From Bryobacterales bacterium (GTDB lineage: Bacteria > Acidobacteriota > Terriglobia > Bryobacterales > UBA6623), in the NCBI GenBank assembly GCA_026713545.1, contig JAPOOG010000150.1:1-64000 (forward strand): a DNA stretch of 64,000 nt. Reading direction: 5' to 3'. A program made the position numbers and the translations under genes. Under the pieces are notes generated by a model. It was not told the DNA's origin. It did no database searches and worked only from the letters and a program-made list of their open reading frames with translations. Below, piece by piece: positions 57,726 to 64,000 of the stretch (within the stretch, counting starts at the first letter, position 1; each line of letters opens with the position of its first letter).

Positions 57726-60071
57726 ATGGCGACAACGACAACGGCACCCAAGCTCAAGACCCACGTTGGCGAGCGGATTCGGCGCACCGAAGACCCGCGT
57801 CTGATTACCGGCGCTGCGTGCTATCTGGACGACATCACACGACCCGGCATGCTGCATGCGGCGGTCCTGCGGAGCCCCTACGCGGCGGCCAGGATCAACA
57901 GCATCTCGATCGAAGACGCCCTCGCTCTACCCGGCGTGAAAGCGGTCTACGTGGGGAAAGACGTCGAGTCGGTCGGAGGGGTGCCTTGCGCCGGCTCGAT
58001 GCCCGATCTGCGGATTCCGAACCACAAGATTCTGGCAGGCGACCGGGTGTACTACGTGGGCCATCCGGTGGCGGCGGTGGTGGCGACGGACAAATACATC
58101 GCTGCGGATGCGATCGAGAGGATCGAGGTGGACTACGAGCCTACCGAGCTGGTGTCCGACCCGGAGGAGGCGCTGCAGGAAGGCGCCGTCAAGGTGCATC
58201 CGGAGTACCCCGACAACGTGGCCTTTACGTTCAGCCAGGAAGGCGGGGATGTCGAGGAGGCTTTCCGCCAGGCGGACGTCATCGTCAAGGAAAAGATTCT
58301 CGTGCCGCGGCTGGCGCCGATACCGATAGAAACACGCGGCGTCGTGGCCGAGTACGACGAAGGATCTCAGGAACTCACGATTTATTCGTCTACGCAGATT
58401 CCGCACCTGCTGCGGACACAGCTTGCATTGCAGTTGAACATGCCGGAGCACCATGTGCGCGTGATCGCGCCGGAAGTCGGCGGCGGGTTTGGCTCGAAGT
58501 GCAACGTCTGGGCCGAGGAAGCATTGGCCGCTTTCGTCGCCATGGAACTCAAGCAGCCGGTGAAGTGGGTCGAGTCGCGCCGCGAAAGCATCCTGGTCGT
58601 CGCCCACGGACGGGCGCACGTGGATACTTTGGAGCTGGCCGCGAAGAACGACGGTACGCTCTTGGGCCTGAAGCTCCACATCCTGTGCGACATCGGCGCT
58701 CATCACCAACTGCTCACACCGATCATTCCTACGCTGGCGGTGCTGATGCTGCCCGGCCTGTACAAGTTCCGCAGCTTCAAGGCAGACCTGATCGGGGCGT
58801 TCACCAACCGTGCGCCGAGCGATCTCTATCGCGGCGCAGGGCGTCCGGAAGCGACATACGTCATCGAGCGGATGGTCGACAAGCTGGCCGCGGAGATCGG
58901 GATGGACCCGGCCGAGATCCGGTTCAAGAACTTCCCCGCCTCGACGGATTTCCCCTTCAACTCGGCGACGGGTCTGCAGTACGACAGCGGCGACTACGCC
59001 ACCGCTTTCAACAAGGCGCTCGACATCGTCGATTACAAGGCGCGCCGCGCCGAGCAGGAAGCCGCGCGCGCCGAAGGCCGGCTGTATGGGATCGGAATCT
59101 CGACCTACGGCGAGATTTGCGCCTTCGGGCCTTCCCCGGCGACACCGGCGGGCGGCTGGGAGAGCGCATCGGTTAACGTCGAGGCGACGGGGAAAGTCGC
59201 CGTAATGACGGGAATCTCGCCCCATGGCCAGGGCGAAGAAACGTCCTTTGCCCAGTTGACCGCTGACGCCTTGGGCATTCCGATGGACGACATCGTGGTC
59301 GTTCACGGCGACACGGCCAAAGTGCACTACGGCATCGGCACCTTCGGCAGCCGCGGCATTTCGATCGGCGGTTCGGCGCTGCACCTGGCGCTTCAGGACG
59401 TCGTCGCGAAGGCGACGAAGTACGCGGCGCACATGATGGGGGTCGATGCGGAAACCGTAACGTTCGAAGGCGGTGTGTTCTCTTCCGAAGCAACGGATTC
59501 TACGCTGACCTTGGCGGACGTCGCCCTCGAGGCTCATCTGTGCCGGCAGTTGCCGCCGGGGACCGAACCCGGTCTGGCGGCGACCCGCTTCTTCGAACCA
59601 TCGAACTTTGCGTTCCCGTTCGGGGCGCATATCTGCGTGACCGAAGTGGACAAGGAGACCGGCGAGGTCGATATTCAACGATTTGTCGCAGTGGACGATT
59701 GCGGCAGGATCATCAACCCGTTGTTGGTCGAGGGCCAGATTCACGGCGGTATCGCCCAGGGTTTGGGTCCGGCCTTCCAGGAGGGAGTGATCTACGACGA
59801 TGAAGGTCAGCTCCTCAACGGCACTCTGATGGACTACTCCATCCCCAAGGCGCGGAATATGCCTTGGATCGAGACAGACCGTACCGAGACGCCGTCTCCG
59901 GTAAACCCGCTGGGTACGAAGGGAGTAGGCGAGGCGGGCACGATCGGCTCGCTGCCCGCCTTCGTGAACTCCGTCGTCGACGCCCTCTCGCCGCTCGGCA
60001 TCGAGCATATCGACATCCCGATGACATCCCAATCGATTTGGAACGCCATCCATGAAAGGAGCCGGACATGA
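57726..60071 (+). CDS. coxL: Molybdenum hydroxylase large subunit (CoxL/XdhA family, form II motif)
   Basis: 781 residues, binding the molybdopterin-cytosine dinucleotide cofactor. Typical regions are RRTEDPRLITGAACYLDD at the N-terminus, PEVGGGFGSKCNVW, and the active-site loop LYRGAGRPEA near residue 366, which corresponds to the AYRGAGR of form II CO dehydrogenase-like enzymes, not the AYxCSFR of true form I CO dehydrogenase. The catalytic glutamate is in GTKGVGEAGTIGS. So CO oxidation is doubtful; the substrate may be a purine, aldehyde or N-heterocycle. It overlaps coxM by 4 nt. Confidence 0.92.
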   Translation: MATTTTAPKLKTHVGERIRRTEDPRLITGAACYLDDITRPGMLHAAVLRSPYAAARINSISIEDALALPGVKAVYVGKDVESVGGVPCAGSMPDLRIPNHKILAGDRVYYVGHPVAAVVATDKYIAADAIERIEVDYEPTELVSDPEEALQEGAVKVHPEYPDNVAFTFSQEGGDVEEAFRQADVIVKEKILVPRLAPIPIETRGVVAEYDEGSQELTIYSSTQIPHLLRTQLALQLNMPEHHVRVIAPEVGGGFGSKCNVWAEEALAAFVAMELKQPVKWVESRRESILVVAHGRAHVDTLELAAKNDGTLLGLKLHILCDIGAHHQLLTPIIPTLAVLMLPGLYKFRSFKADLIGAFTNRAPSDLYRGAGRPEATYVIERMVDKLAAEIGMDPAEIRFKNFPASTDFPFNSATGLQYDSGDYATAFNKALDIVDYKARRAEQEAARAEGRLYGIGISTYGEICAFGPSPATPAGGWESASVNVEATGKVAVMTGISPHGQGEETSFAQLTADALGIPMDDIVVVHGDTAKVHYGIGTFGSRGISIGGSALHLALQDVVAKATKYAAHMMGVDAETVTFEGGVFSSEATDSTLTLADVALEAHLCRQLPPGTEPGLAATRFFEPSNFAFPFGAHICVTEVDKETGEVDIQRFVAVDDCGRIINPLLVEGQIHGGIAQGLGPAFQEGVIYDDEGQLLNGTLMDYSIPKARNMPWIETDRTETPSPVNPLGTKGVGEAGTIGSLPAFVNSVVDALSPLGIEHIDIPMTSQSIWNAIHERSRT

Positions 60072-60922
60072 TTCCCGCGAGCTTCGATTACTCTGCTCCC
60101 GAGACTTTGTCGGAAGCGCTGCAACTGCTGGGCGATGAGGAGGCCAAGGTGCTGGCCGGCGGCCAGTCGTTGATCCCCATGTTGAAACTCCGGCTGGCGC
60201 AACCGGCGCGGCTGGTCGACCTCGACCGGATTCCGGATCTCAACTTCATCGCCGAGGACAACGGTACGATCCGGATCGGCGCGATGACGACTCATCATCA
60301 GGTGGAGTCATCAGATCTGCTCGCGGAGAAGTGCCCGCTGCTGGCAAAGACGGCTGGTCACATCGGCGACGTGCAGGTGCGGAATCGGGGGACGATTGGC
60401 GGCAGCGTGGCGCACGCCGACCCGGCCGCGGATTACCCGGCCGCGTTGTTGGCTCTCGAAGCGCAGGTCAAGTTGGTGAGCGCCTCCGGTGAACGGGTCG
60501 TGGCTCTGGATGAGTTCCTGGTGGACGCCTTGACGACCTCGCTCGAGGACGGCGAGATTCTCACCGAGGTGCACGTTCCCGTGGAGCAGGAGGGTGTGGC
60601 AACCGCCTATCGGACGCTGATTCAACCGGCCTCCGGTTTCGCGATCGTCGGCGCCGCCGTGCGGCTCGGCGTGTCGAACGGCAATGTCTCGTTTGTCCGC
60701 GTCGCGCTGACCGGCGTGGGCCCGAACCCCTACCGGGCATCCGCCGTCGAGGAAGCCCTGGAAGGCGGCCCGGCCAACGCGGAAGCTTTCGCCGCCGCGG
60801 CGGCTCATGCCGCAGAGGGCGTCGATGTGCTGTCCGACATTCATGCCTCGGCAGCCTACCGCGCGAGCTTGGCGGCCGTGCAGACCCGGCGGGCGCTGGA
60901 AGATGCCGCCGGTTCCGCATGA
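60068..60922 (+). CDS. coxM: Molybdenum hydroxylase FAD-binding subunit (CoxM type)
   Basis: 284 residues. The FAD-binding fold shows its two glycine motifs, LAGGQSLIPMLKLRL (about 37-51) and TIGGSVAHADPAADYPA (about 109-125), and the C-terminal CO-dehydrogenase flavoprotein domain (FVRVALTGVGPNPYRA). It accepts electrons from CoxS and passes them to the respiratory chain or another acceptor. Overlaps at both ends by 4 nt with coxL and coxG show tight translational coupling. Confidence 0.93.
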   Translation: MIPASFDYSAPETLSEALQLLGDEEAKVLAGGQSLIPMLKLRLAQPARLVDLDRIPDLNFIAEDNGTIRIGAMTTHHQVESSDLLAEKCPLLAKTAGHIGDVQVRNRGTIGGSVAHADPAADYPAALLALEAQVKLVSASGERVVALDEFLVDALTTSLEDGEILTEVHVPVEQEGVATAYRTLIQPASGFAIVGAAVRLGVSNGNVSFVRVALTGVGPNPYRASAVEEALEGGPANAEAFAAAAAHAAEGVDVLSDIHASAAYRASLAAVQTRRALEDAAGSA

Positions 60923-61365
60923 CGCTGAAAGGAACCTACAAGCTCCCGGCGCGGCGCCAGAAGGTGTGGGACGCTTTACTGGACCCCGGCGTTCTGGCGC
61001 GCACTCTGCCTGGCTGCAAATCGCTGGAGGCGGTCGGTCCCGATGAATACCGCATGAACATGGCCCTTGCGATCTCGAGCCTGAAGGGGGTCTTCGAGGG
61101 CAAGGTGCGGATCGAGGACCAGCAGCCGCCTGAAAGCTATCGGCTGACGGTGCAGGGCCGGGGCAAGATAGGGTTCGTCAACGGCGGGGGCTCCTTCCGG
61201 CTTCGAGAGTCGGAAGGCGCCGAGACGGAGATCGAATACCAAGGCGATGTCAAAGCCGGCGGCACGATCGCTTCGGTTGGTCAGCGTCTGATGAACATGA
61301 CCTCGAAGATGATGATCAAGCGCTTCTTCACCGCGCTCGAGAAGGAACTGACCCCGCCGGTCTAG
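60919..61365 (+). CDS. coxG: CoxG-like SRPBCC protein
   Basis: 148 residues, an SRPBCC/START-like fold typical of CoxG: LKGTYKLPARRQKVWDALLDPGVLARTLPGCKSLE in pieces, then FVNGGGSFRLRE and EIEYQGDVKAGGTIASVGQRLM. CoxG in carboxydotrophs is associated with anchoring the enzyme to the membrane; some relatives bind hydrophobic ligands. It lacks the long C-terminal membrane tail of classical CoxG and ends at about 148 residues. Last gene of the operon. Confidence 0.88.
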   Translation: MTLKGTYKLPARRQKVWDALLDPGVLARTLPGCKSLEAVGPDEYRMNMALAISSLKGVFEGKVRIEDQQPPESYRLTVQGRGKIGFVNGGGSFRLRESEGAETEIEYQGDVKAGGTIASVGQRLMNMTSKMMIKRFFTALEKELTPPV

Positions 61366-61376
61366 CCGAGCCGAGG

Positions 61377-62576
61377 TTAGAGCCTGTAGTTGCGAAAGCG
61401 GACCAGTTTTCTGTCAATGTCCGCGATGCTCGGTACGCCGGACATGCCCATATCAAGCGCCAGCTCCGTCCGCAGCAGCTCGATGACGCGGGCGACGCCC
61501 CGTTGTCCGAAGGTGGCGAGGCCCCAAAGGTAGGGTCGTGCAATCCCCACGGCCGTCGCCCCCAAGGCAAGCGCCTTGAGGATGTCGGAGCCGCGCCGGA
61601 AGCCGCCATCGATGAGCACCGGAATTTTTCCTCCAGCCGCCTGGACGCACTCGGGCAGCGCCTCGATCGTCCCGCCGACATGATCCATCTGGCGGGCTCC
61701 GTGACTGGAGACGATCACGGCGGACATGCCTGTCCGTACGGCCATCTCCGTGTCTTCGGCCGTTAGGATGCCCTTGATGACGATGGGCAGGTCGGTAAGG
61801 TCGCGAAGCTTCATGACGGTTTCCCACGTCGGGGTCGGAAAGGGCCGCGAGGGGAAGCCGCCGGTCCGCCAGGGCTCATCGCCTTCTTTGTAGATCAGGT
61901 TGCCCTGCGCGTCGCGGGGGATGCCGGTATTGCACCACGAGCGGACGAACTTATTGTGGATGCTGCGCTCGCGATGGGAGACATGCATGATATCGACCGT
62001 GAACGAGATCGCGCTGGCGCCGGAATCCTCGACGCGCTCGACGAAGTTGAGCATCGAGTTCTCGGTCCGGAACTGGCCGCCGGTCGTGAATTGCCACCAA
62101 TTCTTCGGCCCCTTGCCGGACGCGACGACTTCATCGATGCCGCCGTTGGTGATCATGAGCGTATCGGTATCGCCGGCGGCTTTGGCGACCTCGTTCTCGC
62201 CGTCCGGGTAGAAGCAGTTTTTTCCACCGGCGGGGTCGATGAAAATCGGATGCCGTAGCGTTTTTCCGAACAGTTCGGTTTCGATGCTGATCTTGTGGAC
62301 GTCGGTCAGGAAGCGCGGCCGGATGATGATGCGGTTGAAGGCTTTGCGGGCATCGCGCAGCGCGGCCTCGTCACTGGCGCCTTCGGCCATGTAGTCCCAG
62401 GCGACGGGGTCGAGCTTTTCCTTGGCGAGCTTGGCGAAGTCGAAGACGTTGGCGGGATCGAGAACCGGGTCAATGGCCGGCGGTCCCTGCGATTGCAGAA
62501 GTTGCCTCTGCAAGAGCGGTGAAGCGACAAAGAGTTGAGCCAGACGGCACAGCGCCCGACGGCGGTCGACCTTCAT
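61377..62576 (-). CDS. FMN-dependent alpha-hydroxy-acid oxidase/dehydrogenase (copy 1)
   Basis: 399 residues. The TIM-barrel family includes lactate and glycolate oxidases. FMN and substrate residues appear in DLPIVIKGILTAEDTEMAVRTGM, the catalytic-base histidine in VSSHGARQMD, and arginine and phosphate loops in VLIDGGFRRGSDILKALALGA. The N-terminus (KVDRRRALCRLAQLF) looks like a weak Tat-type leader. It faces the cox operon tail to tail and is probably co-transcribed with the lipoprotein and a second copy upstream. The usual tyrosine at the N-terminal substrate site was not clearly placed, so activity is likely but the substrate is open. Confidence 0.87.
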   Translation of the reverse strand: MKVDRRRALCRLAQLFVASPLLQRQLLQSQGPPAIDPVLDPANVFDFAKLAKEKLDPVAWDYMAEGASDEAALRDARKAFNRIIIRPRFLTDVHKISIETELFGKTLRHPIFIDPAGGKNCFYPDGENEVAKAAGDTDTLMITNGGIDEVVASGKGPKNWWQFTTGGQFRTENSMLNFVERVEDSGASAISFTVDIMHVSHRERSIHNKFVRSWCNTGIPRDAQGNLIYKEGDEPWRTGGFPSRPFPTPTWETVMKLRDLTDLPIVIKGILTAEDTEMAVRTGMSAVIVSSHGARQMDHVGGTIEALPECVQAAGGKIPVLIDGGFRRGSDILKALALGATAVGIARPYLWGLATFGQRGVARVIELLRTELALDMGMSGVPSIADIDRKLVRFRNYRL

Positions 62577-62585
62577 ATTCGTTGC

Positions 62586-63500
62586 CTAGCTTTCAGCAGT
62601 GAGAATCCGTGTTGTTGCCGAGTGCTCCCTTACTTCGGAGTAATGCAGGACACGCGCCAGCTCGCCGCCCGCATCGTCAGTGATCGGCGTCGGCCGCCTC
62701 AGAATCAACTCCACCCGGTCGAGACGATTGTACGCGATGTGCGCCATCTCGAGGCGATCGATCGTCTTCGCCTCAGAGCTTTCGAGATCCGGTGCAAGCA
62801 GCGGACCCGTGTCGACCTGGAATGAGGAATTTTCGGGACGGAAGTTCATGGTCCGGATGGGATACTCAAGCAGATACGTCCGGTCGGGTCTGCGGATTTC
62901 CGTCCGGCCGACGAGCGGGATGTTGTTTTCCGTGGCCTCGTTGATGGCCGCCGGCTCATCAAGAGCACGGGAGGCGGTAAAGCGCGCCACATCGATTTCG
63001 AGCGACCGGAAGCTGTCCGTCACGGGCCTGCCGCGAGCGGCTTCACCCCCATACGTGATCCCGCGGCCCATGGAACGCTCTTCGGTCAGGGAATAGATGT
63101 TTCTGTACTCGCGGCTCGGAAGTTGAAACATCCCGCTTTCCGCGTACACCCATTCGGTGCGGCAAGCGGCAATCAATACGAACCGCTCGGTCTCGCCGCT
63201 CGCCTCGTCAACCACGTCGAGGAGGGCGTCCAACTGGATGCGCGCCTTGTTGCCCAGAGGGATGTTGTGCCTCGCGTGCGGACGGGGATCGGGGCGCGGC
63301 GGCAGATCCCACGTCATGTAGGAAGACTGAAAATTGCATGCCGGGGTATCCGTCATCGATAGCCGATCCTCATCCCTGTCCGTCTTTGTTTCGGACCCTC
63401 CACAAGCAAGGGCGATCAGCGAACTTCCCGCTGCAAGCCCCTTGGCGGACTCGACGAACATCCGTCTTCGCGTGACCGGCATTCGATGGCGCGTGGGCAT
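62586..63500 (-). CDS. Tat-type lipoprotein of unknown function
   Basis: 304 residues from ATG 63500, 4 nt after the stop of the oxidase upstream. The leader MPVTRRRMFVES is a twin-arginine motif, and SLIALACGGS a lipobox, so it is probably exported folded and lipid-anchored. The mature part is mixed alpha/beta with YMTWDLPPRPDP, FVLIAACRTEWVYAE and RSMGRGITYGGEAA. I recognise no family. Its position between two alpha-hydroxy-acid oxidases in one run of genes suggests a shared task, perhaps as an accessory or substrate-binding component. Confidence 0.75.
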   Translation of the reverse strand: MPTRHRMPVTRRRMFVESAKGLAAGSSLIALACGGSETKTDRDEDRLSMTDTPACNFQSSYMTWDLPPRPDPRPHARHNIPLGNKARIQLDALLDVVDEASGETERFVLIAACRTEWVYAESGMFQLPSREYRNIYSLTEERSMGRGITYGGEAARGRPVTDSFRSLEIDVARFTASRALDEPAAINEATENNIPLVGRTEIRRPDRTYLLEYPIRTMNFRPENSSFQVDTGPLLAPDLESSEAKTIDRLEMAHIAYNRLDRVELILRRPTPITDDAGGELARVLHYSEVREHSATTRILTAES

Positions 63501-63504
63501 GATC

Positions 63505-64000
63505 TCAGGGGCTCCAGCCGCGGATGCGGACCAGCTTGCGGTCGATGTCGTTGATCCGGGCGACACCCGACATGCCCATGTCGAGCGCCAGCTCGACGCG
63601 CATCAGTTCGAGGACGCGGGCCACGCCGCGGCTGCCGAAAGCGGTCAATCCCCAAAGATATGGCCGCGCAATGCCCACTGCGGTCGCGCCCAGCGCAAGG
63701 GCCTTCAGCACATCCGTGCCGCGCCGGAAGCCGCCGTCGATGAGGACCGGCATCTTTCCGCCCGCCGCCTGGACGCATTCGGGAAGCGCTTCGATGGTCG
63801 AACCGGTGTGATCGATCTGCCGCGCACCGTGGTTCGACACGACGGCCGCAGACATTCCGTAGCGGACGCACATCTCGGTGTCCTCGCCGGTCAGGACACC
63901 TTTGATGATAATCGGCAGGTCGGTCATGTCGCGGAGTTGCTTGAGGTTGTCCCAGGTGGGCGTCGGGAATGGACGAGAAGGGTAGACGTCGCTCCGCCAG
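63505..64000 (-). CDS. FMN-dependent alpha-hydroxy-acid oxidase/dehydrogenase (copy 2), N-terminus beyond the window
   Basis: The C-terminal 164 codons are present; the frame runs off the right edge. From WRSDVYPSRPFPTPTWDNL onward it parallels copy 1: DLPIIIKGVLTGEDTEM, catalytic VSNHGARQIDH, and VLIDGGFRRGTDVLKALALGA. The strong likeness implies gene duplication, with the lipoprotein between the two copies. Function as for copy 1. Confidence 0.85.
   Translation of the reverse strand, partial: WRSDVYPSRPFPTPTWDNLKQLRDMTDLPIIIKGVLTGEDTEMCVRYGMSAAVVSNHGARQIDHTGSTIEALPECVQAAGGKMPVLIDGGFRRGTDVLKALALGATAVGIARPYLWGLTAFGSRGVARVLELMRVELALDMGMSGVARINDIDRKLVRIRGWSP

Overview
The window is GC-rich, densely coded bacterial chromosome. 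Gene content points to an Acidobacteriota-type genome, possibly a Bryobacterales/Solibacter-like lineage: an Oar-type TonB-dependent receptor with an N-terminal carboxypeptidase-regulatory-like domain, planctomycete-style c-type cytochrome genes (PSCyt1/DUF1549/DUF1553 followed by DUF1501, and a PVC-type CxxCH protein), many Tat-exported enzymes, a DUF362 protein and a sulfatase. This taxonomic reading is inference from gene families; there is no rRNA or tRNA in the window to confirm it.

Layout. 1-3250: a secreted trypsin-like protease with PPC repeats, running off the left edge. 3.9-9.7 kb: cvpA, a small coiled-coil membrane protein, fumC, and two tandem Tat-exported SelA-like PLP enzymes. 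9.75-11 kb: a nest of fused dispersed repeats. 11-16 kb: ORF6N gene, a decayed formylglycine-generating-enzyme gene, M19 dipeptidase, DUF29, scpA-scpB. 16.2-20.1 kb: strong promoter, 325-nt leader and the TonB receptor. 20.4-26.5 kb: gyrA, a nitrilase-family hydrolase, and selD fused to a flavin oxidoreductase. 27-30.3 kb: a PQQ-repeat protein and a DUF362 protein, each preceded by the same leader hairpin. 30.4-33.9 kb: LysR regulator divergent from a short leuA, then leuB. 34.5-39.8 kb: an FG-GAP protein and the DUF1549/1553-DUF1501 pair. 40-42.5 kb: a small accessory island with mntA, a broken hepT, a DEDDh exonuclease-BRCT protein and small unknowns. 42.6-48.7 kb: acpH, a sodium:solute symporter, an SDR, an aldehyde dehydrogenase and a fumarylacetoacetase-fold protein. 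49-56.5 kb: sulfatase, duplicated RDD genes, PVC-type CxxCH protein, rmlD. 57.2-61.4 kb: a coxSLMG-like molybdenum hydroxylase operon. 61.4-64 kb: two FMN alpha-hydroxy-acid oxidases flanking a Tat lipoprotein, the last one running off the right edge.

How genes work together. The clearest functional groups are leuA-leuB with a divergent LysR regulator; scpA-scpB (chromosome segregation, overlapping stop/start); the coxS-L-M-G operon with 4-nt overlaps; the aldehyde dehydrogenase plus FAH-family pair, which fits oxidative sugar-acid breakdown to 2-oxoglutarate; and the secreted c-type cytochrome/DUF1501 pair.

The most unusual signal is a set of short dispersed repeats. Family A (about 180 bp, inverted ends, nine copies), family B (about 400-470 bp, three copies, copy-specific 10-bp arrays plus GTG-N4 heptamer arrays and a built-in terminator) and family C (266 bp, inverted ends, one full copy and one fragment) fill the intergenic spaces. 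Five of these elements begin exactly at the stop codon of a neighbouring gene.
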